NCBI RefSeq assembly: GCF_003665065.1
Contig: NZ_RCHR01000002.1
Coordinates: 1 to 64,000 of the forward strand
DNA length: 64,000 nucleotides
Origin: Oceanobacillus piezotolerans
Lineage (GTDB): Bacteria > Bacillota > Bacilli > Bacillales > Amphibacillaceae
Direction: 5' to 3'
This document shows positions 36,435 to 45,650 of this stretch, piece by piece (positions within the stretch are counted from its first letter, which is position 1; the number at the start of each line of letters is the position of its first letter). The notes beneath the pieces were generated by a model. It had not been told where the DNA came from and searched no databases. It saw nothing but the letters and a program-made list of their open reading frames with translations. The translations under genes and the position numbers were made by a program.

Positions 36435-37607
36435 ATGAGCATCTTTGATGAAGTTCATGATAGAAAGAATACACGCTCCATGAAATGGGACATGATTCAT
36501 GATGTTTTTCAATCGACGGAAGTGCTTCCGATGTGGGTGGCCGATATGGATTTCAGAGCTCCACAGGAAGTAAATGATGCATTGATTAAACGGGCAGAGC
36601 ACGGCATTTACGGCTATACAGCAATTGACCAGGATGTGAAAGGATCTGTTATTAATTGGATCAGCAGAAGGCACGATTGGCAAATAAATGCAGAATGGCT
36701 ATCTTTCAGTCCTGGGGTAGTAAATAGTTTACATATGGCTGTACAAGCATTCACGGAACCAGGTGATAAGGTGTTAATTCAATCTCCTGTCTATACTCCG
36801 TTTTATAGGGTAATTAAAGCACATAATAGAGAAGTTGTTATCAATTCTTTAGTAAGAGAAAAGGATTATTACCAGATTGATTTTGAAGACTTCGAGGAAA
36901 AATTAAAATCAGGAGTCAAGGCATTTATTTTATGCTCTCCACACAATCCTGTTGGTCGTGTATGGAAGAAAGAAGAGTTACAAGAGATGGCCAGATTGTG
37001 TTTGAAATACGGTGTTGTGATTCTATCTGATGAAATTCATGCGGACTTAGTGTTTCCAGGAGAAAAGCATATTCCAATCGCTTCTTTATCAGATGAAATT
37101 GCAGATCAAAGTCTTACCTTTATGGCTCCTTCTAAAACCTTCAATCTTGCAGGGTTAGAAGTATCATATATTATCACACCAAACAATGAAAAACGAAATA
37201 AGTTCAAAGCACAAATGACGGAACAGGGATATCATCCAAATGGTTTAAACACAATGGCAAACACTGCTCTAGAAGCCGCTTATACACATGGGGAACCATG
37301 GTTAGAAGAGCTAATCACAGTCCTTAACAGCCATAAAAACTATGTTACAGAAATGTTAGAAGCCCACACGACCCTAAAGGTCATTCGTTCAGAAGGAACT
37401 TATCTTGTATGGATTGATTGCAGTTCGCTTGGATTAGATAGTAAAGAATTAAAAGAGTTTATGATCCATGAAGCAAAGGTTGGATTAAATGCCGGTATCG
37501 ATTATGGTGAAGAAGGTGCATTATTCATGCGAATGAATATTGCATGTCCAAGAGCTACGTTAGAAGAAGGAGTAAACCGGATTATTCAGGCTGTCAACAG
37601 CCAATAA
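36435..37607 (+). CDS. patB: MalY/PatB-type PLP C-S lyase
   Basis: This 390-residue fold-type I pyridoxal-phosphate enzyme is of the PatB/MalY group (cystathionine beta-lyase). Family features are LPMWVADMDFRAPQEV near residue 35, GIYGYTAID near 60, CSPHNPVGRVWKKEEL near 172, LSDEIHADL near 200 and the PLP lysine in APSKTFNLAGLE near 237. It cleaves cystathionine and related sulfur amino acids to homocysteine and pyruvate. GAGGGGG precedes the ATG. B. subtilis patB lies next to kapB; here a superoxide dismutase and a small membrane protein gene separate them. Confidence 0.93.
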   Translation: MSIFDEVHDRKNTRSMKWDMIHDVFQSTEVLPMWVADMDFRAPQEVNDALIKRAEHGIYGYTAIDQDVKGSVINWISRRHDWQINAEWLSFSPGVVNSLHMAVQAFTEPGDKVLIQSPVYTPFYRVIKAHNREVVINSLVREKDYYQIDFEDFEEKLKSGVKAFILCSPHNPVGRVWKKEELQEMARLCLKYGVVILSDEIHADLVFPGEKHIPIASLSDEIADQSLTFMAPSKTFNLAGLEVSYIITPNNEKRNKFKAQMTEQGYHPNGLNTMANTALEAAYTHGEPWLEELITVLNSHKNYVTEMLEAHTTLKVIRSEGTYLVWIDCSSLGLDSKELKEFMIHEAKVGLNAGIDYGEEGALFMRMNIACPRATLEEGVNRIIQAVNSQ

Positions 37608-37622
37608 TTAATTTACCATGTC

Positions 37623-37651
37623 AGCCATGCAGCGTTCATCGCTGAATGGCT
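37623..37651. terminator. bidirectional terminator between patB and sodC
   Basis: AGCCATGCAGCG pairs with CGCTGAATGGCT (one mismatch), followed by TTTT on the plus strand. It lies between convergent genes. Confidence 0.75.
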
Positions 37652-37657
37652 TTTCCC

Positions 37658-38233
37658 TTATTCTTTTAATTCCTTGTTATTCTCAGTTGGATTGGTAGGA
37701 GATTCTCCCTTATTCTCTTCTGAATTAGCTTTGAGCTCTCCGCATAAAATACGAGCTCCTGATTCCCCACTAGGCTGGCTGACACCATCATCTTGTACTT
37801 CGTGTACGACAATAGATGTCCCATCGCCTCTTAACAAGGAATTCTTTCCATCCAGTAAAGTTGCTCCAGGAAGCATTAATTCAGCGTCAACTAATCCTCC
37901 ACCGTCCGCCTCAATATTAGGTAAATCACCAAGATGCGCTCCTTTTGGATGCATTAAACCATGCTCACTTCCATCTGGATTGAAATGATTGCCAGCACTT
38001 TCAAAACTAGGGGGCTCACACTTCGGAAATTCATGTACATGTATCCCATGAAACCCAGGCTCCAAGCCTTCTAATTTAATCTTTACATTAACACCGTCAG
38101 ATGAGTCAGCTAATTCTACAGTACCGACCATATCTCCTGAAGTATTATACATGTCCACCGTTCTATTCGTATCGTTCTCTCCTTGGCATGCAGCAAGAGT
38201 TATTAATGATATACTTAGTAAAATGAAACGCAT
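37658..38233 (-). CDS. sodC: Cu/Zn superoxide dismutase lipoprotein
   Basis: This 191-residue lipoprotein has the signal MRFILLSISLITLAAC, with the lipid-attached Cys near residue 16. The SOD fold shows GIHVHEF (two Cu histidines), a bridging His in GNHFNPDG, SEHGLMHPKGAHLGDLPN (Zn His, His and Asp), and the fourth Cu ligand in IVVHEV. Cys in FPKCEPP and RILCGE can form the structural disulfide. B. subtilis YojM lacks two Cu ligands, but all appear present here, so activity is likely. A Glu/Asn/Ser-rich tail follows. ATG 38233 follows GGAGGA by eight bases; the longer frame to 38317 has no site. Confidence 0.92.
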   Translation of the reverse strand: MRFILLSISLITLAACQGENDTNRTVDMYNTSGDMVGTVELADSSDGVNVKIKLEGLEPGFHGIHVHEFPKCEPPSFESAGNHFNPDGSEHGLMHPKGAHLGDLPNIEADGGGLVDAELMLPGATLLDGKNSLLRGDGTSIVVHEVQDDGVSQPSGESGARILCGELKANSEENKGESPTNPTENNKELKE

Positions 38234-38376
38234 CTTTATAATCCTCCACAGCGTTTTTTTACCAGTATAGACGATAGTAGAACAACATATACCTAAGATC
38301 TGGAATAGCATCATCAAACTATCCCTGAGCGGCGCAATTGTTCAAGTGCAATAAAAAAACCTTCAAATGAAGGAGT

Positions 38377-38586
38377 TTAATCATGTGATTCTTTTAATTT
38401 TTCAGCATTCTTAATTCTATCCTCGTATTGTTTGTTAAAGGATTCCTCATCTTTTTTCGACTTTTTATACATAAAATACATAGCTAAAACTGCAAGTGTC
38501 ATGAATACGACTAAAGAAATTGCTGCTGGTATATACTCAGACTTGTCAGTTGGAAAATATAAAAACGGCATATATAAATAAGACAT
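38377..38586 (-). CDS. small single-helix membrane protein
   Basis: This 69-residue protein has one hydrophobic helix (about residues 18-40, IPAAISLVVFMTLAVLAMYFMY) and a charged tail rich in Lys, Glu and Asp that ends KLKESHD. I do not recognise the family; it resembles small uncharacterised Bacillaceae membrane proteins. The ATG is preceded by GGAAGGAAGTG. It lies about 140 bases upstream of sodC in the same direction, so co-transcription is possible. Confidence 0.6.
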   Translation of the reverse strand: MSYLYMPFLYFPTDKSEYIPAAISLVVFMTLAVLAMYFMYKKSKKDEESFNKQYEDRIKNAEKLKESHD

Positions 38587-38818
38587 TTAAAGATCACTTC
38601 CTTCCCACTACCATTATAACAAAATCTATTTACAAACCAAACATAATATAGCGAATCTTTTATAGAATTGGAATTGTATTATGAGAAATTCACTTCTTAC
38701 ATTGATAAATTTCTAAATATCTAAACACCTTATGCAGTCCTACTACATTTAAAACATTCGCAAAAATAACTATTTACTGGCAAAATGATAAGTAGAAACG
38801 AAATGAGAGGTGATAAAA

Positions 38819-39217
38819 TTGGCTGAAGTAAATGTTGGAGAAATAGTAATTGCACATTATCATTCTGGTACCTATATTGGAAAGGTAATAGAGGACCGAA
38901 ATAGAAACTACTTAATAGAAGTGTTAGCAGTCATTAAGCATCCAATGCAAGGAGATATCCACAACCCTGGGAAGGTAGAAAATGTATTCTTTCATCAACG
39001 AAAAGCCCTATATCCTAAAGAGAAAATGAATGTCAAAAAAGCGGCTGTTCGGCCATATACAGAAGATATACCAAGTTATGGGGAGTCATTAATACAAGCA
39101 GTAGACAATTATAAAACAAAGCTATTACAAGAAAAAACTGCTTATAATCAAAAGTCACTTAAGACGTTAAATGATTTAGAAGAAAAGGAATATAAGTCAA
39201 AGTATTACCACCTATAA
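38819..39217 (+). CDS. kapB: kinase-associated protein KapB
   Basis: This 132-residue protein is a KapB homologue; in B. subtilis KapB is needed for the sporulation kinase KinB to feed the phosphorelay. The N-terminal beta-rich part reads AEVNVGEIVIAHYHSGTYIGKVIEDRN, followed by HPMQGDIHNP and a helical C-terminus. I place the start at TTG 38819, seven bases after GAGAGGTG; GTG 38810 overlaps that site. No signal peptide is visible despite the lipoprotein name used for the family. kinB is not in this window. Confidence 0.85.
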   Translation: MAEVNVGEIVIAHYHSGTYIGKVIEDRNRNYLIEVLAVIKHPMQGDIHNPGKVENVFFHQRKALYPKEKMNVKKAAVRPYTEDIPSYGESLIQAVDNYKTKLLQEKTAYNQKSLKTLNDLEEKEYKSKYYHL

Positions 39218-39244
39218 GCGGAGCAATCCTATAAAATAAAAAAA

Positions 39245-39268
39245 GAGCTAGATTTTCTCTAGCTCCTC
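39245..39268 (-). terminator. terminator of the HPr gene
   Basis: GAGCTAGA pairs with TCTAGCTC, followed on the minus strand by TTTTTTTATTTT. Confidence 0.88.
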
Positions 39269-39270
39269 TA

Positions 39271-39534
39271 TTATTCACCAAGGTGTTCTTTAATTACTTC
39301 TGATAAAGCTTCAATTGCATCCGCTTCATCACTGCCATCTGCAGAAATTTCAATCTCTGCTCCTTTAGGAATACCAAGTGACATAACACCCATAATGGAT
39401 TTTAGGTTTACATTTTTGTCTTTATATTTGATATGGACATCAGATTGGAATTGTCCTGCTCTATTTACTAATAGAGTAGCTGGTCTAGCATGTACTCCTG
39501 ATTCAGCTGTAATAGTAAATGTTTGTGTTTTCAT
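39271..39534 (-). CDS. ptsH: HPr-like phosphocarrier protein
   Basis: This 87-residue HPr has the enzyme I site His15 in [12 protein letters not shown] and the HPr kinase site Ser46 in [14 protein letters not shown]. With both present it is an HPr and not Crh, whose residue 15 is Gln. HPr passes phosphate from enzyme I to sugar permeases and, when Ser46 is phosphorylated, works with CcpA. It stands alone with its own terminator, not next to ptsI as in B. subtilis. A good GGAAGGATG precedes the ATG. Confidence 0.92.
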   Translation of the reverse strand: MKTQTFTITAESGVHARPATLLVNRAGQFQSDVHIKYKDKNVNLKSIMGVMSLGIPKGAEIEISADGSDEADAIEALSEVIKEHLGE

Positions 39535-39824
39535 TTTGCGTCATCCTTCCCGTACTATTTAATTGATTTGCATTTTAAGCATAGTATGTACAAACCAATA
39601 TACTTTATTATAAACAATTTCTTTTTATTATGAAACTATTTACATTTACAAAATGACACTTTCTGCGTTAAATTTGTCTTTATTTTTACAATATGGTACT
39701 TTATTGGCAGGTAAAAAAGTATAAGACTTGTTTTTACCTACATACCGGGCTAAGGCTGCCGCCTAAAAGGCCTTTAAGCATTGGTTTACTATATAATAAA
39801 TGATTATCCAAGGAGGATTTCAAA
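39535..39824 (+). promoter_or_regulatory. upstream region of deoD with a hairpin
   Basis: A weak promoter-like TTGTCT-17-TACTTT lies near 39675-39703. AGGTAAAAA...TTTTTACCT (about 39710-39738) forms a hairpin. CGGGCTAAGGCTGCCGCCTAAAAGGCCTTTAAG follows, and AAGGAGG lies just before the start codon. The pattern does not match the purine riboswitch core that I know. Confidence 0.4.
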
Positions 39825-40532
39825 ATGAGTGTACATATTGGTGCCAAAAAAGGCGAAATTGCAGATAAGATTCTTTTACCAGGGGACCCTTTACGTGCAA
39901 AATATATCGCTGAAACTTTTTTAGAAGATGTATCACAATACAATGAAGTTCGTGGAATGTTAGGTTTCACAGGAACTTACAAAGGTGAACGAGTATCTGT
40001 TCAAGGTACTGGAATGGGTGTTCCTTCTATCTCCATCTATGTAAATGAATTAATTCGGGAATATGATGTACAGAAGTTAATTCGCGTTGGTACGTGTGGT
40101 GCGATTCAAAAAGATGTTAAGGTTCGGGATGTCATTTTAGCTCAAGGTGCAACAACAGATTCAGCTGCAAATCACGAGATCTTTAAAGGAATTGATTTTG
40201 CTCCTATTGCAAACTTTGAATTGCTTAAAAACGCGTATGATGTGGGATTGGAAAAACAAATGAATCTTCGTGTCGGGAATGTCTTTACAAGTGATGCCTT
40301 CTACCGAGACAACGGAAAAGAAATCAATGAGCTCCTGGCTTCCTATCAAGTCCTTGCTGTGGAAATGGAAACAACAGCTCTATATACCCTTGCTGCGAAG
40401 TACGGACGCCAAGCTCTTTCAGTTCTAACAGTTTCTGACCATATCCTAACTGGAGAAGAAACCACTTCAGAAGAGCGTCAAACTACGTTTAATGAAATGA
40501 TGGAAATTGCACTGGAAGCGATTATTAAGTAA
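39825..40532 (+). CDS. deoD: purine nucleoside phosphorylase, DeoD type
   Basis: This 235-residue hexameric-type phosphorylase cleaves purine (deoxy)nucleosides with phosphate to base and (deoxy)ribose-1-phosphate. Signatures: [30 protein letters not shown] at the N-terminus, [10 protein letters not shown] near 63, [28 protein letters not shown] near 87 and [13 protein letters not shown] near 180 with the ribose-binding Glu. AAGGAGG is nine bases before the ATG. No deoxyribonucleoside operon partner is adjacent. Confidence 0.97.
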   Translation: MSVHIGAKKGEIADKILLPGDPLRAKYIAETFLEDVSQYNEVRGMLGFTGTYKGERVSVQGTGMGVPSISIYVNELIREYDVQKLIRVGTCGAIQKDVKVRDVILAQGATTDSAANHEIFKGIDFAPIANFELLKNAYDVGLEKQMNLRVGNVFTSDAFYRDNGKEINELLASYQVLAVEMETTALYTLAAKYGRQALSVLTVSDHILTGEETTSEERQTTFNEMMEIALEAIIK

Positions 40533-40701
40533 TTACTGGCTGTAAGACCTTAACAAGAGGAATGGGAGAAAGGCAACCACCGCGGAGTGAAGTTTCACTT
40601 TATTTTTGCTTTAAATTTACCTCCATCCGACATTATGGTAAAATGACAACATCATAAAAAGACGTTAAGTGTTAACGATGTCCAGGAAGGTGTCATTACA
40701 T

Positions 40702-41175
40702 ATGGAGTTATTTTCTAATTTCCCTATTTGGGCTGCATTATTGGCAATCGTGTTTGCTCAAGTTATTAAAATTCCAATCAAGTTTTTAGCAACAAGGGAA
40801 TTCAACCCTAGCCTGGCATTCAGTACAGGTGGGATGCCTAGTAGTCACTCAGCGGCAGTAACAGCCTTGATCACAGCAGTTGGTATTGTTGAAGGTGTCT
40901 CTTCCACAATGTTTGCTATCGCCGTTGTATTTGGAGTTATAACGATGTATGATGCTTCTGGTATAAGACGTCATGCAGGTAGACATGCGGTGGTTCTGAA
41001 TCGATTGCTATCAGATCTTCAGCACTTTATTGATAATGCAAAAGATTGGAAAGGCAAAGAGGATTATCAAAAACGAAAAGAATTAAAAGAACTTCTCGGC
41101 CATGAACCAAGTGAAGTCTTCTTTGGCGGTGTAACTGGTATTATTGTTGCTTTTCTCCTCTATCCGCTCTTTTAA
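40702..41175 (+). CDS. yuiD: divergent PAP2 family membrane protein (YuiD)
   Basis: This 157-residue membrane protein belongs to the DUF212/divergent PAP2 family. FAQVIKIPIKFL, then GGMPSSHSAAVTALITAVG near residue 47, and YDASGIRRHAGRHAVVLN near 90 are the family's conserved phosphatase-like motifs; activity is not established. About four hydrophobic segments are visible. ATG 40702 follows AGGAAGGTG by nine bases; the upstream frame to 40669 has no site. Length matches B. subtilis YuiD (158). Terminator at 41183-41216. Confidence 0.9.
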   Translation: MELFSNFPIWAALLAIVFAQVIKIPIKFLATREFNPSLAFSTGGMPSSHSAAVTALITAVGIVEGVSSTMFAIAVVFGVITMYDASGIRRHAGRHAVVLNRLLSDLQHFIDNAKDWKGKEDYQKRKELKELLGHEPSEVFFGGVTGIIVAFLLYPLF

Positions 41176-41182
41176 ACGGAAC

Positions 41183-41216
41183 GAAGACCTCCAAATTAAA
41201 TTGGGGGTCTTCTTTC
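41183..41216 (+). terminator. terminator of yuiD
   Basis: GAAGACCTCCAA pairs with TTGGGGGTCTTC (one wobble pair), followed by TTTCC. Confidence 0.8.
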
Positions 41217-41236
41217 CACTTATATACAAATGTGAC

Positions 41237-41887
41237 TTACTGTTCTATATACTGCTGTCTAAATACTTGTAAAGCCTCTGCTTCATTTAGTGCCTTCAAT
41301 GCTTCCTCAGTGAGGGTCCCGTCGCCATATTCAACAATATATACATCTAATTCTTGTTTACCCCATTGCGAATAGACATCATCTACCGTATCGTAATATA
41401 AATCAATACTATTTCCTTTTATAGCACTGCCTATATCTGCTACAACCCCATATCCATAGTTAGGGATGAACAAAATGGTTCCAATCGGAAATATATCAGG
41501 ATCTGCAGCAATAGTGGAATATAAATCTCTTTTTACTTTAACACCTGAAAATGTAATTCCATATTGCGGATGTTCACTAGTCTTTCCTGTTGACTCTATC
41601 CCCGCAGTATATCCCGTTGCTAATACGGTAGCTGTCTCATATTGGTCAAAATCAATTGCTTCTTCGAGTGTTTTTGGACGGTAAGTTTGTTCATTCATAG
41701 TTTTTTGTTCTAAATTAGACTTTTTTAGAGAATTTTCCGATGGATGATTTGTTTCTTGCTGCACTCTCTCAGCCCAAACCTTCATATCTGCTAATGTTAT
41801 ATTGGAAATGGAAGATATAGTTGTATATAATGCACAAATAAACAAAAGAGTCATTAAAGCTCTTCGACAATATAATTTTATCTTCAT
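41237..41887 (-). CDS. yuiC: 3D-domain protein YuiC
   Basis: This 216-residue exported or membrane-anchored protein has a hydrophobic segment at about residues 10-30 and a C-terminal 3D domain, including [46 protein letters not shown] and [16 protein letters not shown]. The 3D domain is named for three Asp residues and resembles the catalytic barrel of lytic transglycosylases, so a cell-wall role is likely; B. subtilis YuiC is such a stationary-phase enzyme. The ATG follows GAGAGGTG. yuiB, which ends about 185 bases upstream on the same strand, has its own terminator. Confidence 0.88.
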   Translation of the reverse strand: MKIKLYCRRALMTLLFICALYTTISSISNITLADMKVWAERVQQETNHPSENSLKKSNLEQKTMNEQTYRPKTLEEAIDFDQYETATVLATGYTAGIESTGKTSEHPQYGITFSGVKVKRDLYSTIAADPDIFPIGTILFIPNYGYGVVADIGSAIKGNSIDLYYDTVDDVYSQWGKQELDVYIVEYGDGTLTEEALKALNEAEALQVFRQQYIEQ

Positions 41888-42030
41888 ATTTCACCTCTCT
41901 GATAGTTAAGCATACGTATTCTCTAACAATGGATAACTGTTAAAGACTGCTCTCTCTACCAGTTCAGCTTTTCCAATCTCATATAATTTTATTCACCGTC
42001 TTCATTATTTATCTGAAAAATATAAAAATA

Positions 42031-42067
42031 AGGGAATTTGAACTTAAATATCGTTCAAATTCCCTTT
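42031..42067 (-). terminator. terminator of yuiB
   Basis: A perfect stem AGGGAATTTGAAC/GTTCAAATTCCCT (42031-42043 with 42053-42065) is followed on the minus strand by TATTTTTATATTTTT. Confidence 0.88.
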
Positions 42068-42072
42068 CTATT

Positions 42073-42384
42073 TTAAAACATACTATAGCCACTTTTCCGC
42101 AACTGCTTCATCACAATCCCTGATGTGATTGTTCCTAAGAATCCGGCTAAAAATATAAGGATATCAAAAGTTGTTAAACTCGATAACTGTCCACCTAAAG
42201 CGTTTAAAGCCTCACTCGAATTTGTAAAATATTCCCATATGGATAAATTATCGATGATGAGAATAAGTATGATTGGATAAAGAAAAGATAATACCCAAGT
42301 TCTTTTTAAAAGCATATTCACTATAAAACCGATTCCAAAAAACATAACAAAATATAAAATAATAGAAATAGTTAACTGAATCAA
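42073..42384 (-). CDS. yuiB: membrane protein YuiB
   Basis: This 103-residue membrane protein has three likely helices (about residues 5-25, 30-48 and 73-92). It corresponds to B. subtilis YuiB by position between yuiC and yumB and by its size; no function is known. GGAGAAGGGGGC precedes the ATG. It has its own terminator (42031-42067), so it is mostly separate from yuiC. Confidence 0.78.
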   Translation of the reverse strand: MIQLTISIILYFVMFFGIGFIVNMLLKRTWVLSFLYPIILILIIDNLSIWEYFTNSSEALNALGGQLSSLTTFDILIFLAGFLGTITSGIVMKQLRKSGYSMF

Positions 42385-42444
42385 TCGTGAAGCCCCCTTC
42401 TCCTCTGCCCTACTCCTATTATTTTAAAGGATATGTAAAGAAAA

Positions 42445-42469
42445 GCAAAGGAGATTAATACTCCTTTGC
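42445..42469 (-). terminator. terminator of yumB
   Basis: GCAAAGGAG pairs perfectly with CTCCTTTGC over a seven-base loop, followed on the minus strand by TTTTCTTT. Confidence 0.75.
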
Positions 42470-42473
42470 AGTA

Positions 42474-43685
42474 TCAATAGAAAAGATGAAATTTTCCTTT
42501 TTGCATAAGTAAGCTTATTCCACCTAAATGAAAGAAATATTTATTATCTCTTAGCTGCTTCATAAAGGCTGCTTTCCAACCGTAAAAAGTAGAACCATTA
42601 ATCATTACAGCAATTCCATCTTCATTCCCTAATGATACAACTTTTCCTTTTGTTTTCGTACGGAATTGCTTGAGCCGCGTATTATTGAATCCCGCTTTAA
42701 TATTATGTGCGATGACAGCTGCTTGCTTCATTGCTGTATCAACCGATGGCGAATATGCTTGACCGGATTCATTTTTTAATAGGGCACTCTCACCAACAAC
42801 AAAAATTTCCTTATATTCTTTGGAACGCATGTGGTCTGTCACTTCCATTTTCCCGTCCGTTGTTCTAAATCCAGATGTTTCAAGAATAGGATTGGGTCGA
42901 ATACCACCTGCCCAGATTGTTGTCATGGTTGGTAATTTTACTTCTTCTCCATTTTTCTCATAAATGACATATTCTGGCTGACACTCTTTCACTTCAGCTC
43001 CTGTAACAATTTCTACACCGCGTGCTTCTAAAGATTTAGCTGCATATTCCGCTAGCTCTGGTTCGAATTCTGATAAAACCGTGTTGGATGATTCTAATAA
43101 GATAACACGAACGAATAGTTTTTCAATATCATACTCTCTGCATAATTCAGGTACACGGTCCGCTAATTCCCCTGCAAACTCAATCCCTGTAGATCCTCCA
43201 CCAGCTATAACGAAGTTTAACCTAGCTTCATTATTTTCTTCGTTATGATAATTTGCAAAGTTATATTCGATATGATCTTTAATTAACCTAGCACTATTTA
43301 TATCTTTAATAGAAAAAGCATTTTCCGTAATCTCCGGAAAACCTATTGATTCTGTCTCAAACCCTAAACCAATAACAAGAATATCATACTCAATCGTTTG
43401 TTTTTCTAGCTTTACTTGCTTTTGTTCAGGCTTAATAGTTACAACTTTATCTATAATTAAATGAACCTTATCTAAATCGATAATATTTCGTATGGGAATT
43501 CGCGTGCGGTCATGGTGAAGCGTTCCTGCAGCATTTTCATGGAGGCATGTGGTTTGGTAATGATAATCTTCCTTATTGATCAAGATTATCTCCGCTTCTT
43601 TAAGATTTAACGACTTCTGTAACCGTACGGCTGTCATCATCCCTCCAGGGCAGGCGCCCAAAATAACAATTTTTGTTTTATGCAT
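42474..43685 (-). CDS. yumB: type II NADH dehydrogenase-like flavoprotein YumB
   Basis: This 403-residue two-dinucleotide-binding flavoprotein resembles NADH:quinone oxidoreductase type II. The second Rossmann motif is VIAGGGSTGIEFAGELAD near residue 158, the flavin-side WAGGIRPNP lies near 280, and IFVVGESALL near 310. The first Rossmann loop reads VILGACPGGMMTAV near residue 7, with Cys and Pro where Gly and Tyr are usual (GAGYGG). The ATG follows AAGGGGAAGTG. It lies opposite yumC, as in B. subtilis. It feeds electrons from NADH to menaquinone if active. Confidence 0.9.
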   Translation of the reverse strand: MHKTKIVILGACPGGMMTAVRLQKSLNLKEAEIILINKEDYHYQTTCLHENAAGTLHHDRTRIPIRNIIDLDKVHLIIDKVVTIKPEQKQVKLEKQTIEYDILVIGLGFETESIGFPEITENAFSIKDINSARLIKDHIEYNFANYHNEENNEARLNFVIAGGGSTGIEFAGELADRVPELCREYDIEKLFVRVILLESSNTVLSEFEPELAEYAAKSLEARGVEIVTGAEVKECQPEYVIYEKNGEEVKLPTMTTIWAGGIRPNPILETSGFRTTDGKMEVTDHMRSKEYKEIFVVGESALLKNESGQAYSPSVDTAMKQAAVIAHNIKAGFNNTRLKQFRTKTKGKVVSLGNEDGIAVMINGSTFYGWKAAFMKQLRDNKYFFHLGGISLLMQKGKFHLFY

Positions 43686-43896
43686 TTTTCACTTCCCCTT
43701 AGGTAAAAACAAATAGTAAACAAAAAAATATATTTTTGTTACACAAATGTAATATTTACACTTTTACTATATTATCTTTAATTTGAAGTTTTTTCAACCC
43801 CTAATTTTCTGTTAAGCGGTTTCTTATGATACACCCTAGTTCTGCTTTGTGATACTATTGTAATAGCAGAAAATATAGAAGAAATGAGGAAATTCC

Positions 43897-44889
43897 ATGT
43901 CAGAGAAAGTATACGATGTCACGATACTTGGCGCAGGTCCTGTAGGTTTATTTACAGCTTTTTATGGTGGAATGCGTCAAGCAAGTGTAAAAATAATTGA
44001 GAGTCTGCCACAAATTGGAGGACAACTTTCCGCACTCTATCCAGAAAAGTACATATATGATGTTGCCGGATTTCCAAAAATCCGTGCAAAGGAATTAATT
44101 GATAATCTAGAAAAGCAAGCGAGTATTTTTAATCCTACTATTGTACTTGGCCAAGCGATTGAGAAAGTGGAACGATTAGAGGATAACAGTTTAAAACTAA
44201 CTACAAGTACTGGGGAAGAACATTTTACAAAAACAATGATTATCACTGCTGGAAATGGCGCCTTTCAGCCCCGTCGACTAAATATAGGAGATAGTGAGCA
44301 ATTTGAAGAAGTTAATCTTCATTATTATGTGAAAGATATGAACCAATTCAAAGACCAGCATGTGGTCCTTTTAGGTGGAGGAGACTCTGCAGTTGACTGG
44401 GCACTCATGTTAGAGCCAATTGCTAAGAAAGTGACATTGGTTCATCGCCGCAACGAATTCCGTGCACATGAACATAGTGTAGAACAGTTGCGCGCTTCGT
44501 CGATTGAAATTCTGACTCCTTTTGCAGCAGCTGATATTGTCACATCTGATAAAATTGATAAGCTTATCATTCAAGAAGTAAAAGGTGAGGTACAATTAGA
44601 GCTGGAACCTGATTCCATTATTTGTAATTACGGATTCATTTCCAAGTTAGGCCCTATCAACGACTGGGGATTAAACATCGAGAAAAACAGCATCGTTGTC
44701 AATTCAAAAATGGAGACAAATATTCCCGGGATTTATGCAGCTGGAGACATTTGTACCTATGAAGGTAAAATAAACTTAATCGCTACAGGTTTTGGCGAAG
44801 GTCCTACAGCAGTAAATAATGCAAAACGCTATATTGATCCAAAAGCACGTGTACAACCGAAACATTCTTCTGATTTAAATATTAGATAA
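43897..44889 (+). CDS. yumC: ferredoxin--NADP+ reductase type 2 (YumC)
   Basis: This 330-residue thioredoxin-reductase-like flavoprotein has the FAD motif [18 protein letters not shown] near residue 10, [24 protein letters not shown], the NADPH motif [17 protein letters not shown] near 157 and the C-terminal [14 protein letters not shown] near 283. It lacks the CxxC of thioredoxin reductases, as expected for this group. YumC reduces ferredoxin or flavodoxin with NADPH. GAAATGAGGAAATTCC precedes the ATG. Monocistronic, with a terminator at 44898-44936. Confidence 0.95.
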   Translation: MSEKVYDVTILGAGPVGLFTAFYGGMRQASVKIIESLPQIGGQLSALYPEKYIYDVAGFPKIRAKELIDNLEKQASIFNPTIVLGQAIEKVERLEDNSLKLTTSTGEEHFTKTMIITAGNGAFQPRRLNIGDSEQFEEVNLHYYVKDMNQFKDQHVVLLGGGDSAVDWALMLEPIAKKVTLVHRRNEFRAHEHSVEQLRASSIEILTPFAAADIVTSDKIDKLIIQEVKGEVQLELEPDSIICNYGFISKLGPINDWGLNIEKNSIVVNSKMETNIPGIYAAGDICTYEGKINLIATGFGEGPTAVNNAKRYIDPKARVQPKHSSDLNIR

Positions 44890-44897
44890 CGATAAGG

Positions 44898-44936
44898 AAG
44901 GGCTATCCTATTTAATTAGGACAGCCCTTTTTCTTT
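44898..44936 (+). terminator. terminator of yumC
   Basis: AAGGGCTATCCT pairs with AGGACAGCCCTT (one mismatch), followed by TTTCTTTT. Confidence 0.85.
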
Positions 44937-45000
44937 TCTAGTATGTTTTATTCAGTAGTTGGAATTTACGTTGACTTGTTGATTAAAAAAACGCAATATA

Positions 45001-45037
45001 AAAGAAGCTGGAATGCATCACACATTCCAGCTTCTTT
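45001..45037. terminator. terminator of yutM (bidirectional)
   Basis: A perfect 15-base-pair stem (45001-45015 with 45023-45037) sits right after the yutM stop codon on the minus strand. Confidence 0.9.
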
Positions 45038-45038
45038 G

Positions 45039-45392
45039 TTAGCAATCACCAGGTGTTCCAGCCACTTCGGCAGTTCTAAATGAAGAGCCACACCCACAAG
45101 AGTAGACAGCTTTTGGATTGTCGATGCTAAAACCGCCGCCCATCATATTTTCTTTATAGTCAATGGTCGTACCTTCAATAATCGGAATATCCTGAGTATT
45201 AATGACGACTGGTATGCCCTTTACATTTTCTACCGTATCTAGTTCACTTATTTCATATTCAAATCCTATAGAATATGATAATCCGCTGCATCCGCCACCT
45301 CTTACACCAAACCGAAGATGTACATTTTCCGATTCGTCTTGCATCATTTCTCTAATTCGCGCGCTTGCTTGATCAGTAAAATTGATAACCAT
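45039..45392 (-). CDS. yutM: HesB/IscA-type iron-sulfur carrier YutM
   Basis: This 117-residue A-type carrier hands Fe-S clusters to target proteins. The three cluster Cys lie in GVRGGGCSGLSY near residue 35 and in YSCGCGSSF near the C-terminus. ATG 45392 follows AAGGAGG by eight bases; the longer frame to 45458 includes the site and unrelated residues. A neighbouring NifU-like gene (46177) and a thioredoxin-like YuzD make an Fe-S-related group, as in B. subtilis. Confidence 0.93.
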   Translation of the reverse strand: MVINFTDQASARIREMMQDESENVHLRFGVRGGGCSGLSYSIGFEYEISELDTVENVKGIPVVINTQDIPIIEGTTIDYKENMMGGGFSIDNPKAVYSCGCGSSFRTAEVAGTPGDC

Positions 45393-45650
45393 CTCACGGA
45401 CCTCCTTTATTTTTAGTATACAAATGAATTCCTGCTTATTCAAGAATTGATTATTCATTTATAGATATCCATTTGAAATTACTCTGCTAACTGATTTTCG
45501 TTTCACATCGTTATCCAAGTTAGCTGCAACAAGAGTATGAAGGGAAGACTTGGGTCAAAATTTCTCAGTTGATTCATAGCTAAAGTAAATATAAATGGGT
45601 AATTATTGCCAATGCCATGCATTTCCAAGATTTTTACCTCTTCTTTATCA

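Noticed and set aside
39710-39738. Hairpin upstream of deoD as a purine riboswitch
   Set aside because: The conserved junction and loop sequences of purine aptamers (TATA...GTTTCTAC...) are not found.
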